Of a DNA stretch of 64,000 nucleotides, positions 35,500 to 48,028 are shown in pieces (within the stretch, counting starts at the first letter, position 1; each line of letters opens with the position of its first letter). Below the pieces are notes generated by a model. The model saw only the letters and a list, made by a program, of their open reading frames with translations, was not told the DNA's origin and did no database searches. The DNA is from Diatrype stigma (lineage: Eukaryota > Ascomycota > Sordariomycetes > Xylariales > Diatrypaceae). The DNA lies in contig JAKJXP020000005.1 of the NCBI GenBank assembly GCA_022225965.2, positions 496,001 to 560,000 on the forward strand, read 5' to 3'. A program made the translations under genes and the position numbers.

Positions 35500-37979
35500 T
35501 ATATCTTTTTATAAAATGCCATTTATGTTTTCGTAATAAATAATATTTAATATATATAAAAGATACGTAATATTTTTAGTTTTTATAAATTAAAAGGCAA
35601 TATTTAATTATTTAATAATTTAATCGCATAATTAAAATTAAAAACTTAATTATATATAAATTTAATTCTTATATTAAGATATTTCGCTTTATTTATTATA
35701 TACGGAAGCCTTAATATTATTCATGTCGTATTATTTATTCGATTTTTTATTTTAAAAGCTATTAATAATTCCGAATATTTTATATTCCGTTTATTTATTT
35801 ATCCGGTTTGCCCGGTAATATGTAACATTAATGGCTTAAATTAATTTTTATAAGGTATTCGGCGAAAGTTTCGGTAACCCATGGTTCGTATGTATTCGTC
35901 GTAATTGCTAAAGTTTGGTTCGGAATTGCGGAATTCGGTTTTAAAATTAAAAATACGTAAAAACCGGCTTACGAACGAAATATTAAAAAAAAACCGACTC
36001 GTAAGGGTAGCCTTTTCGGGTATTTTTTTTCGGAATTACGGGATATGCATTTAATAAAGAACAACGTTATTAAGGGCCATAATTTTTGCGTTATCTTTAC
36101 GTATAATTCGTATATATTCGGTAACATAATTGGCGATTCGTATTTACCGTTAATTAATATTACTTTATATTATTACTTATAATGTTTCGTTTTTATTTAT
36201 AACGAGAATTATATTCGGCATTTTTTTATTAATAAACCGGAATATCATTTTCGTAAATATAATTAAAGCAATATTTAGCCGTTAAATAATAATGGCTTTT
36301 ATAATAATAATCTGTTATATTTAAATACCGTCGGACCAGTAAATATCGATAGCAACTATTAAGAATATTTAAATAATATCCGGAGAAATTCCTAAACGAT
36401 AAATTAATGGAAATAAATTATTAATATGCAACATTACGGTACCGGTTAAATTAAATTCGTACGAAAGGCTAAGGTTTAATCGGCGTTAAATACCGCCGGC
36501 AGGTATATTTAGCGATATCGTTAAACCATTAAATAATAAGCGTTTATAAAAGCCGTTAAAGAATAGCTGGTTATATAAGCCGTTCGGGAATAGTTTTTTT
36601 TATAAGCCATTCGGAAAAACTTTTCTTAATGGTTCATTTTAATTCATTTTTTTTATAAGCTATTAAGGAATAGCTTTTTATATAAAGCATTCGTAAGAAC
36701 TTTTGTTTTTAATAGTTGCAATATTTATGGATTATTTTTATTCTTAATAATAATCGGAACCTGCTATTAAATCGATTAAAACGAATATTATTATTAATTT
36801 CGCTAAGAAAACGCATTAAAAGGCGCCTAAAAATTAAGAATTGCTTATAAATTTTATTCGTAATTGCTGTTTAAATAATACGGATAATTATTTAAATAAC
36901 GACGAATATTATTCCGAACATTATTACGGCCAGGACCCGCTTTTATCCATTTTATTAGCTATTTCCGAATACGATTTTCGATTATTAAGATATTTTCGGA
37001 ATATATTTTAAACAGTTTCTTTTATAAATATTCGGAAATTTTTATTATTACCGTAATTTCGGTATTTCAGAAAGCTATTAAAAAGCGGCTAGTCACTTTA
37101 AACGGTAACGGAATATATGCCATTATGTTTATTTAAAATGTTCGTAATTAATGAATAATAATTAGGGAATTTTATGTAATAAGAGGGCCAATAAGTATTA
37201 TCGGAAATTAAGTATTGGATATATTATGTATTATATTAAGGCAAATATATAAATAGGTAATTCCTATTATTTTAAATAATTAATAAATAGATTAGTAATT
37301 TTTTAATAGCAATTATTGGCATTACTAGTTATTTTTATATAATAAATAAGTTATATTATATTAAAAAGAAATATTAATAAATGTTAAGAAATCGAAATAA
37401 AATAGGAGATAATTAATTAAGTTATTAAGTTAATATTATAAAAGAAAAAAGAATTATTAAAATGTATTGCAAATTATTAAAATCCCTTTATGCGTTTTTC
37501 TATATTAACGAGGTTGTTTCTGTTATTTATATTATTTATTTTAAGGGAAATCTTTGCATTGCTGAATTTATTAATTAATTCGTATAAATATAGGTAATAT
37601 ATAAATAATAAGTTAAAAATTTAAATAATTAAAAAAAAAAATATAATTGTTTTTTCGGCATTACTGCCGCTTGCTTTTGCTTATAAAAGCTTTTTCTTGT
37701 CTTAATTATTAGTAACTCGTTAATTAAAATAATCGCTTTTGTTTTGCTATAAGTTCCTGCTTATTCGGACCTTTTTTTCGGGCTTTATCCGAATTTTTCG
37801 CAATTAATTTAAAGGGTTAAATAAAAAGCCTTAACCGCTTTCGGTTATGTCTTTTTTTTTTTTAATATGGTAATAATAAGTAACAGTCCTCGTATTAATA
37901 CCGGAAATTCGTAAAGTTCTTAATTTATAAATACGTCGAATTTTGAAATATGTTCCATTTTTTTATTGCATTTTTGCAT

Positions 37980-38420
37980 TTTTTTCTTAGCTATATCGAT
38001 TAGATTTTATCGTAAATACTATTTATCGTATACGGTATTAAAACTTATCCATCGTATTAAATACTTAATTCTTTTTCGAACTATTCGTTTATTTAGCAGC
38101 CTTTTTATTTCGAAATATTTATAAGGTTCTTTAAAGATTTTCTTATTTTTTTTAATTTTTATAACCAATTCTTTACGTAATAATGTCGAAATTCGTTAAT
38201 ACGGATTATTTCCCGACGTAACTGCCGGTTTTAAATAAGCTATTAATATTACCGGATATATATTTTAGGCCTTATTAAAATCCAATTCGTAAGTTAAATC
38301 ATTTATTTTATGCATTACCTTAAAAGGGCCTATAAACCGAAGGGCCATTTTTTTATTAAGAATGTATAACAATAAATACCTTTTATATAGGCATATCTTA
38401 ATCCATAATTCTTTTTTAAA
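37980..38420 (-). pseudogene. Integrase C-terminus and chromodomain relic
   Basis: The minus strand reads LRFIGPFKVMHKIN and a downstream YELDF (about 38,276-38,362), the usual end of a gypsy integrase, followed at about 37,985-38,115 by a chromodomain-like stretch with KRIKYLIRWISF. Several stops are at former Trp, Gln or Arg positions. This places the element among chromodomain gypsy elements (chromoviruses). Confidence 0.7.
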
Positions 38421-39245
38421 TATTATCGGCTTATATTTGGCGTTATATTTTTGGGTTATGGTATGGATTATTAGCGATTTCGTAATTTATGCCGTTTTTC
38501 GAAATATCGCAGTTATTAATTAATTAATAGGCCGCTATAATAATGGTTTTTCCAGGTATATTCGGATATTTATAAAATATTTATTAAGTAAGCATTTAAT
38601 TCCTATTAACTTTTTATTATTAAATATCGCTATAAGCTATAATATGGCTTTTATTTATAACTTCTTAAGATATATTTAGTTTTAATACCGGAATGCTGTT
38701 TTTATCGTTTAATTCTTACGTTTAAATAAATTATTTGCTTATAAGTAATAGGTTATTATATATCGTTAATATGTTTTTATTGCTAATTACATTTTATACT
38801 ATATTTCTTATACGAATTTCGTATTTTTGTTCGTAATAACTACTTTTGAAATCCCCTAATTGCTTATTAATAGTTACCAATTAATTATAAGTTCTTAACT
38901 TTTATTAAAATATTATAAATGCCTTAAAACGATTAGGATTATTTTAAATATCTTATTCGTAATTATTATAAATGTATCGAATAAATCGAATCCGGAAATT
39001 AATTATTTTATATAGGCAAATTTTATTAATAACATAGCCGTAACGATATTTAGCGTAACCGTATAAAACGAAATTAAAGGTACCTGGATTAGTTATAATT
39101 TCCCATGCAATTAATGGCACGATATCCGAATATTATCGCATATTAGGCAGTACTTTATATATTTTTCCATACTTTTTTACGCTTATAAAATGCAATATAA
39201 TGATATAAGTTTTTTTTACGTTATTATAATGCTTTAATAAAAACG

Positions 39246-39250
39246 TTTGT
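39246..39250 (+). repeat. Probable 5-bp target duplication of the inner gypsy, left copy
   Basis: TTTGT here, TCTAT at 56699-56703. The two differ by one C/T and one G/A change, which RIP on an original TCTGT would produce. Confidence 0.5.
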
Positions 39251-39474
39251 TATTACGAACTAATGGGCTTTATAGGAATTAATAAAACAAATTTCTAATT
39301 AGTATTATAAAATCTAAAGCTAAAAAAAAAAGAAGGAAAGTAAATATAGGAAAGAAAGGTTCGAAGATATATAGGCAAAAGGGCTAGCCGCTAAAGGGCG
39401 CTAGCCCTTTTTTGGAAATATACATATAACCTTTAAGCACCTTTATATACATATAGCCTATATGTATTATAATA
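39251..39474. repeat. Left LTR of the inner gypsy element
   Basis: Direct repeat of about 224 bp with a right copy that is split in two (46106-46302 and about 56668-56698). It includes a strong hairpin (39377-39411: AAAAGGGCTAGC pairing with GCTAGCCCTTTT). Confidence 0.8.
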
Positions 39475-39492
39475 TCACCCCCCCTTCGGGAA

Positions 39493-39513
39493 AAAGTTTC
39501 GTCCCGAAACTTT
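39493..39513. repeat. Perfect 9-bp stem hairpin beside the 3' LTR
   Basis: AAAGTTTCG and CGAAACTTT around a TCC loop, next to a C7 run at 39478-39484 which on the minus strand is a G-rich tract before the 3' LTR, where a polypurine tract is expected. This short stretch has escaped the surrounding AT drift. Confidence 0.65.
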
Positions 39514-41399
39514 ATAAAAAAAAAAAAAAAATTATTCGGCCGAAGCTCGAATCCGAATGCTTTTTAGGCAATAAAAGGATACCCTCGAATTTACCGCTTA
39601 GCCGCTATATCATTAAGCCTTTATTTAAGGTTAAGCAATAAACAATTTTATATATTCGGTTTTGCTTAATTTTTTTGCTAAAACCCTTTTTATATATCCG
39701 AATGCTTATTTTTTTTCTACGCAGCGCGTCCGTAACTGGTATTTCGATTATTAAATTTCTTTTGCGGGTTTATTATTATTTTCGTGCGTTTATTCGAATT
39801 TATTAAATTCCGCGGTTTTATATTATTCGTTTAAACGTAATAAGGATCCGGATTAATCGGGATATTCCTTATAATATTTTGTTAATATTAACGGATTATT
39901 TTTAAACCCTTTAATATTATATCATTCGGGATTTAAATCCTAACCCTTTTATTATATTTGGTATTATAATTTACCATAATATATCCGGAAAGCGAAAACT
40001 TTTTCAACCTTTCATTTCTTTTTTCCATTAGGATTAATTTCCTTATTCGCAGGATTATTCGGAACTTATTTTAATAATGGATTATTAAAATATTTCCGTA
40101 ATCGGTTAACGTAAAACACTTTAAAGCTTTTCCATAAATCTGGAAAATCAAAAACGTATAAATGTCCTTTCATTTTAATAATTAAATAATAATTCCGTAT
40201 TAAGAAATAATCGAGTTTATTATTAAATCGGTCGGTTTTCGTTTTTGTTTTTTTAATAATATAAACGCGGTTCTTTAATTCGGTTTTTTTATATTCGAAA
40301 TCGGGTTTTCGTTTATGTTTATTGGCCTAAATAATTATTCGTTTTTAAGCTTTAAATATAGCCGCTCGAGCCGTTTCTAAATATTCGTATAAAATGTCGG
40401 CAATCGCTTAAACGTTTTATTGATTCGCCTTTTTCCGTATCGTCATTTTTTCAAAATCCATTATTCGATATTCCTAATCGAAAAATAAAGGCATATCAAA
40501 TCCGCAATCCAACTTATATGGCGCCATTTTAATTAATTCGTATAATAAAATTGCTTACATTATATCCATTACGGATATCGCTATTGCCCAGTTATTTTGA
40601 TAATAATTAATAAAGAAACATAATCGCTAATTATTTTATTCGTATATGATTTCGACCTGTTCCGCAATTTGGAAATATCCTGCCGAAATTAATTTTATTT
40701 TAAATCCTATAATCTTAAAAAGCTCGTTCGTAAAATCAAAGATAAATTAAAAACCTTTATCGTTAATAATCGATTTTAAAACGCCATATATTCGAAAAAG
40801 GCCCTTATAATATATTATCGCAGCGTTTTTCGTAATAGCTGCCTTTATATATGGCATTATTTATAATTTTTTTCCTAATCGATAAATTATTACCAATAGG
40901 TTATTTTTTTTTGTTTTATTCAAAAGCATCGATTTAAAATCCATTATAATATATTGCTATATTCGCAATAATATTAGTAAAAATTTAAACAAACTTGGGG
41001 CCTTATTTTTTAAGTATTTCGCAACTTTATAAGGGCAATTCTTTACGAATCGGGTTATATTAAAAACCCAGCTAAGCCATTAATATTTTTGGCTTATTAA
41101 TTATCGTATTTTATATTATTTCGAATATTTTATAGTTAGCCGGAAATATATCTTTATAAGTAATAACGTTTTTAAGTTATTTTCGTTTGGCATAATAAAT
41201 CGTTTTCGGAAAAATATAAGTCGTTTATTTATCGAATATCCGTAATTATATATATAAATACCGAAATCCTTAACTTTATCGCGATAATATTGCAATTAAT
41301 TATTTATAACGTTAATTTAAAATACCTTATTTATTAAAATTATTTCCAATAATTTTGGAAAATCGATATCCTTATTTAATGCAAATATTAATATAAATC

Positions 41400-42900
41400 T
41401 TAATTCCTTCCTTCCGTTTGCCAAAAAAAAGACGCTGAAATATATAATAAGCATAATATCCGTTATTATGTCATTTTATTTACGCATTAACTAAAATAAA
41501 ATCATTATACGATACGCGTTTTTCTTGGCTTTTTGCGTTCTTAGGTTTTCCGATTTCCTTATAAGAACGTTTATTAAGATATTCTCTAAATTTAATCGAT
41601 AAGTAATAACGAAGTTATATTATAATAATAATTTTATCCATTTTGCTTGCCGCAAATTAAGCAATTATTTAATACTAAAATATTTTAATACGTAATAATC
41701 CGTTATTACTATAAAAAAACGAAAAATTTATAGGCTTATTAATTCCGTACGCCAGCATTATAAAACGCAAATAACCGTTAATATCTTTTTATCGTATATA
41801 TTGTAATTATATTCCGTTCTTTGCATTGTTTTAAAAAAATAAGTAACGAAAAGCCAATCGTTATTTCCCGTAATTCGCTAAAATATGGCCCCAATTATTA
41901 CCCTATCGGACGCATTTATTTTAATACGGGTTTCGTAATCGTATAAAAAATGGCGCAATATCGGTGCCTCGATTATGCAACGTTTTAAGCGTACGAATGC
42001 CGTAATACGTTTATTTATTATATAAAACAGTTCCTTTTTACGAATAAGCTTTTAAAACGACCGAATTATTTTCCCAAATTTTCGTATAAATTTACGATAA
42101 AAGTTATAGAATCCCAAAAAAAATTGTATCTTTTTAAGATTAATAAGTATTTTTTAATCTTTAATTACCTTTATTTTTACGGAATCCATTAAAATCCCGT
42201 TAATATTAATTATAAAGCCGAAATATTTCGTTTTCGTAACATGAAATTCGTATTTATCCAAGTCGGCTTATAATTTTATTTGTTTTAGGCGTATTAATAC
42301 TTTATTTACGTATTAAACGTAATTCTTTTTGTTTTTAAAAAAAATGAAAATATTATTAATATATGCGTTATAAAATTAATTCAAATAATCGAATAAAATA
42401 TCGTTAATAAATCGTTAAAAAATTAAAGAACCGTTAATAAGTTCGAAAGGCAATATTTTATACTTATATGTTCCATATTTGGTACGGAAAGTTATAAGGT
42501 CTTATATTTCTTTTCGTATTCGAATCTTATAAAAGGCTTATCGGATATCGATTTTAATAAAGATCTTCGTTTTAAAAATCCTTACGAAAGTTTCATTTAT
42601 TAAGGGCAAAAGATATCGATTTTTTTTCGTTATTGCGTTTAATTTGCGATAATTAACGCAAAAACGTAAGCCTCCGTTTAATTTAAATGCAAACAATACC
42701 GATACGGCCCATAACGCGGAATTAGCTTCGATAAATCCTTTTTGCAAATATTTCATAATATATTTATAATAAACCTTTAATTTTTTAATAAACATTTTAT
42801 ATAACGGGCTATATCTTAATTCTTTAAATTTCCCATTAAGTTCGATATAATAATTTACGTTTAGGCGTTTTTATATTAATTCGTTTAATACCATTTTATT
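41400..42900 (-). pseudogene. Reverse transcriptase / RNase H relic of the inner gypsy
   Basis: The 85-codon frame at 42538-42795 reads LRFCVNYRKLNAIT...NRYLLPLINETF, a gypsy RT block with the usual Asp of CVDYR changed to Asn. Further left, the AYINNIFIFF block shows both catalytic Asp codons of the YxDD motif (42352-42357) now AAT (Asn). Connection-domain and RNase H blocks (YFGFIININGI, FFLGFYNFYRKFI, ITDYYVLKYF) follow, with in-frame stops. Confidence 0.85.
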
Positions 42901-44369
42901 AAAAACGTTTAAATAATTATGATATTCTTTTGGTATAATTCGAACGTATGTCTTTCGTAAGGCTTTTTTATTTCGGATTAAAAAATCCGATTAAATAATT
43001 CTTTTATTAAAAATAATACGATTAATTTCGTATAAAGATATACTTTAAATAGTAATAGTTTTGGCCAAATATAAAAAAGCCACTGCGCTAACGAATGCGA
43101 AATTAAAAAAACATATTCGGTATTAACCAAAGCAATTTTTCTTAAGCTTATATGGCCCTTATACGTTCCGTTTAAAATATAGATTATTTTCTTTAGCGAT
43201 AATTAAAAAATCGCTTATTATTTCGTACGAATCGTTCTTTTAAATATAGGCATTAATTTATCGTTCTATTTAAAAAACAGTTGCGTAAAAAAACGTTTTC
43301 GATAATAACCGTTTTGGCTTTAAAATAATTTTGGATATAAAGGAATTAATGTCGTTAATTTTATCGGAATTATTTTAACGCATTTCTAATTCGTTAATTC
43401 GATTTTAAATAAGTTTTAAAATTTATTTCCCGTAATTATCGGATACGTTTTTTTTATCGATAAAAAAATAAGTATATTTATATGCGCCTTAAGAAGTTCC
43501 TTAAAGTTATTAAGGTCGTTAAGAATTTCTTTTATTATAACTTTTCTTTTCGAGGTTCGGTTTATTCGATTAGGTATTATCGTAACGAAAAGATCGAACC
43601 TTATAAATAAAGCAAAACGCCATCGTTTATTACTACGTCGTTTATTCTTTCGTTGCATTAATTTATTTCGCCGCTCGATATTTTTTTCGTATTTTCGATT
43701 CGTATTAAGCAATAAATTTCCTAAATAATTCATTAATATATCGTAAAAAGGTTTAGGTTTTTAGGAATCCGGAAAAAGCAATGCTCGATTAAAAACAAAT
43801 ATATCGACTTTATAAAGTTCAAACCAAGTTTTTCCGACAATAATGTCCTACTTTATATTAATAATTATAAAAAATATACGATTTAAGAATCTTTTTTTAT
43901 ACGGAATCCTAAGGCTAATATAATATTAATTAGCTATATGGCTTTTTTATCGAATCTTCCGATTCGATAAGGATTAAATCCTACGAATAACTTTGGTTTT
44001 AAATATTTTAATATTCGTTTAATAAATTATACGCTTATAAATAAATATTTATTAGCTTTTATATTAATTAAAATAAAATATGCAATTAAAAACAATCCAT
44101 TAAAAGTTACGTAATTAATAAATAAAAAAGGATTATCCTTTAATATTAATTGCAAAAAATTAAAGAATATTTTCTTAACGCTTAATTCCTTAAAAAACAC
44201 TTTTCCTAAACGGAAATTTAATTTCCCCAGGGTATTCAATTTTCCGATTCGGACTTTTATTTTTTAAGGACTTTATTTCGGTTGGATTCAAAAGCGGGCT
44301 CGCGGTAAAATCTTTTTACGAAAAAGGCAATACGAGCCTTACGGTTCTCCGAAATTCCATTCTTTTAAG

Positions 44370-44440
44370 GATAATTTCGGGAAATATATCCGGTTTATTT
44401 GCAATTAAAGCAACGACCTTTTCGAAAAAGCTTTTTAATC
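44370..44440 (-). pseudogene. Gag zinc-knuckle relic
   Basis: The minus strand reads RCFNCK-stop-TGYISRNYP. Compared with the CxxC....H....C retroelement knuckle, the His and last Cys are both Tyr, each explained by one transition. Confidence 0.65.
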
Positions 44441-46105
44441 TTTTCCTTTGAAAAGCGGAAACGTTAAGTACCGTTTTTTCCTTAAGCGCAATTGTTACCG
44501 TTAATTTCTATAATATTATTAATGTTTAACTTATTGCTTTTTCGTTTCGTAATTATAATAACGGATAAATTCTTTTTAGCCAAAAAACGGGAATTATTAA
44601 CTTATAAAAATACATTAACGTTTTTCGCAGCTAATAAGGCGTATTAATTAAAGTCGATATTCTTATTAGTTTAAGCCATTACAAAATTAATTTAAAGGCG
44701 CCAAATCAAACGCTTCTTAAATTTATATTTCCATTAAATTTTAACTAGGCAAATAAAACTAATTAATCGAATAAACTTATTCTTAAAAATCTAAAAGTTT
44801 TCCAATTTATCCATTTAAAATTTGGCAAAAATAACCTCGTCTTTCTTTCGACTATTCGGATTATAATATTCGTTTTAAAAATAAATCATTAGCGCTTTAA
44901 AAATAAAGAAAAAATCCGGATATTTCTTATTAAAATAAAAAAGAATATTCTGCATAACATTACTCTTTAAATAAAACTTAATTTCAGCCCATTTAACGCG
45001 GTCGAAAGCGAAATAATTATTATTTACCTTTAATCGGTCCTTTATTAATTCGTATTAACTTTCGAATAATACCTTGTTTTAATTAAAGTCGTTAAAAAAA
45101 TTAAAAACCACGATCTTGCCGCTTTTGCCGGATTTATTAGTAATTACGTTAATAATTATATTAACAGCTTTAAGACGTTTCTTAAATTGATTAATCTTAT
45201 TTTGCTAATTATTAACTTCTTATTGCTTATTCTTTAAAACCGCGAAAAAGTCGGCCATATCTTTTTTAATAAGTAAACTAAAAAAACCCGAACTATCCGT
45301 TAACGCTTTAAATCCCGTTTATTGCTTTTCTTTCTTTTATTAAGCCACCTTTTTATTATATTTTTCGACAAAATAATGGACCCATTTAAAAAATCCCTTA
45401 ATATTGCCTGTAGCTATTTTAATAGCGCTAATTAATTCGTTACGTTATAAATATGCTGCGTATAAAATAAAGATTACAATCTTAAATTCCATAAATAAGT
45501 TTTCGGAACTGTTTTCGTATATATAAAAAGAGGCTAAAAAAATTAAGTTACCGTTTATATTAAGCTAGGTTCCCTTATTTTTAACAAAAAGAAATCGATA
45601 AAAAACAAAAGATCCATTAGGATTAATTACGTATAAACCTATTAAGTACGTAACTTTTTTTCTTTTAATTTTCGTTATAATTCAACTTCGCTTAAAAAAA
45701 AAACTTAAGCAATTCCTTTTTGAAACAAATTTTTTTGAATTCTTTATAAAAATCGGTTTTTATTTCTTTATTAGTTTTAATATTAATCGTTTTTATAAAT
45801 GCGGCACCAATTCCATAACGAATATAATAAATAGCATTAAATCGACGTCGCAATTCGGTATCGGGTTTTTTTTTTTAAGGCAACAGCAGTATGCCCTTCG
45901 AAATTAAATTAAACCTTTTTTTCGGTACGCTCTTAAAAGGCGGCCTTCTCTTTGGAAATTCGGGCCATTTCGTAGCAGAAATTAAGGATCTTCGGTATTT
46001 GGGATTCGGAATTAAATCGATTAATTAATTTTTCGTATTTTTTTTTCGTTCCAATTTAATGGAATATTTTATGCCTTCCCAGGCAATAAAGCGAGCTTTA
46101 AATTA

Positions 46106-46302
46106 TGTTACGGACTAATGGGCTTTATAGGAATTAATAAAACAAATTCCCAATTAATATTATGGAATTTAAAGCTAAAGAAAGAAAGAAAGAAAGTAAA
46201 TACAAAAAAGAAAGATTCGAAGATATATAAGCAGAAGGGCTAGCCGCTAAAAGGCGCTAGCCCTTTTTTGGAAATGTATATATAACTTTTAAGCACCTTT
46301 AT
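46106..46302. repeat. Right LTR of the inner gypsy, first part
   Basis: Starts TGTTACGGAC and matches the left LTR up to CACCTTTAT, where the match breaks off abruptly and the Helitron-like insert begins. The LTR end reappears at about 56,668-56,698 (CCTATATGTACCATAATA). Confidence 0.75.
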
Positions 46303-46403
46303 CCTAACCGGAGGTTATTCTGTAAAGGTGGTGTGATACGGAAATTATGTCCAGAAATTCAGGCTTGGGAAATACTTCGAGCGTTTTCGCCTGCGATTGG
46401 TCG
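46303..46403 (+). repeat. Left 101-bp inverted repeat
   Basis: Begins CCTAACCGGAGGTTATTC and ends near GCGATTGGTCG. Aligns without gaps to the reverse complement of 56399-56499; most differences are C/T or G/A. The left copy keeps more G and C than the right. Confidence 0.85.
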
Positions 46404-46710
46404 GATCCGCTGCGTTCGCTTTGGCGATTGGTCGAGCCAGTTAGTTCCGTTTTGCTAGCTAATTAATTTCCATTCCTTATAAGTATTATATATAAATAAT
46501 AACAAGACCCATTTATTTTATACATACGGTTAATAGCATTATTATATTTCCGAATTTTATTTAAGTTTGCTTTAATTTATTCGTAATTTGTTTTAATTTA
46601 CTTTAATCTGCTTATAGCCTTTTCGTAACTTGCTTTAATTTGCCCGCATATTTTATTATACCATTAAATCATTTCAGCTTTTTTTAAAAATCTTTTTATT
46701 TTTCTTTGCA

Positions 46711-47160
46711 ATTTATTTGCGATGCATTACGATTTCTTTATTTTCATTTACAATTCATTTATAATACATTACGACCTTTTTATTTTTATTCGCAATTCAT
46801 TCGTAATATATTACGACCTTTTTATTTTTATCCGTAATTCATTCGTAATACATTACGATCTTTTTATTTTTACCCGTAATTTATTCGCAATATATTACGA
46901 TTTTTTTATTTTTATTCGCAATTCATTCGTAATACATTACGACCTTTTTATTTTTATTCGTAATTTATTCGCAATATATTACGATCTTTTCATTTTTATC
47001 CGTAATTTATCCGTAATACATTACGATTTTTTCATTTTTATTCGTAATTCATCCGTAATGCATTACGATCTTTTTATTTTTATTCGTAATTTATTCGCAA
47101 TACATTACGGCCCTTTCAAATTTTATACGTAATTTATCCGCAATACGTTACGGTTTTTTC
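46711..47160. repeat. 42-bp minisatellite, about 10 copies
   Basis: A 42-bp unit of the type CATTACGA-CTTTTTATTTTTATTCGTAATT-CATTCGTAATA repeats with exact period. Because 42 is a multiple of 3 it leaves a 136-codon open frame of a 14-residue repeat (HYDLFIFIRNSFVI); this is a by-product, not evidence of a protein. Confidence 0.8.
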
Positions 47161-47551
47161 GAGTTTTATACGCAATTTATGCATAACTTTTTTAAATTTT
47201 ACATATAGCCTTTTTGTTATAATATAACGCATTATAAATTTTTCGAAACCTATTCGCAACTTATATATAACCTTTTTAAGTTTTATTAATATAAATCATT
47301 TTACGAATTCCAAGGTTTATTATATTTATTAATAATTTTAATTATTAAATCAATTTATTTATAAGCGATATTTGCATATTTTTATTTAAAAATGCCTTTT
47401 TTGTTGCAATTACATTTTATAAAACGTATATATGCTTATATTTTTATTTCGAATTAATATTAATTTTGTTTTATTATATAGGCATTTTATTTTTATACCG
47501 CGATAAATAATCTTTTTCGTATTGCTTTTGGATATGCGGTCTTTTAATTTC

Positions 47552-48028
47552 CTAGTTCTTTCCAGTCTGGTCCTTTTTAACCAGCTCCTTTTTAATTAAC
47601 TTTTTTCCAACCAATTCCTTTCCAGCCAGCTCCTTTCTAACCAATTCCTTTTTAGCCAGCTTCTTTTTAACCAGCTTTTTTCCAGCCAGCTCCTTTTTAG
47701 CCAATTCCTTTCCAGCCAGTTCCTTTCCAGCCAGCTCCTGTTCAGCCGGCTCCTTTTCAGCTAGTTCCTTTCCAGTTGGCTCCTTAATAGCCGGCTCCTT
47801 TCCAATCGGCTCTTTTCTAGCCAGCTCCTTTTTAATTGACTCCTTAGCAGCTAGCTCCTTAATAAATGGCTCCTTAATAAATAGCTTTTTAATAAGTGAC
47901 TTATTAATTTTTGGCTTATTAATCTCTAGCTCCTTAATAACTGGCTTATTAATCTCTGGATTTTTAATAGCCAGCTTTTCAATTTTAGCCCCTAGCCCAT
48001 CTTTATTCGATTCCTTACCCTTTAGCAA
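47552..48028 (-). repeat. 15-bp minisatellite encoding a KELAG-type pentapeptide repeat
   Basis: About 27 copies of a 15-bp unit (plus strand close to CCAGCTCCTTTCCAG) run through 47,565-47,990. The minus strand is open for 158 codons, MLKGKESNKDG then KELAG, KEPAI, KELEIN and similar units, strongly charged and probably helical. It lies in the left non-helicase part of the Helitron-like insert. It may once have been a coding tail or is plain satellite; expression is not supported. Confidence 0.6.

Noticed and set aside
39530..39640. tRNA-like sequence on the minus strand (A-box-like TAGCGGCTAAGCGG, B-box-like GGATTCGAGC, then a T run)
   Set aside because: No acceptor stem can be formed and the T stem needs two wobble pairs. 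It may be a mutated tRNA relic, but it lies inside the inner gypsy and cannot be called a gene.
46722..47132. 136-codon open frame rich in Phe, Ile and Tyr
   Set aside because: It is a 42-bp minisatellite whose period happens to be a multiple of three; no start context, no domain.
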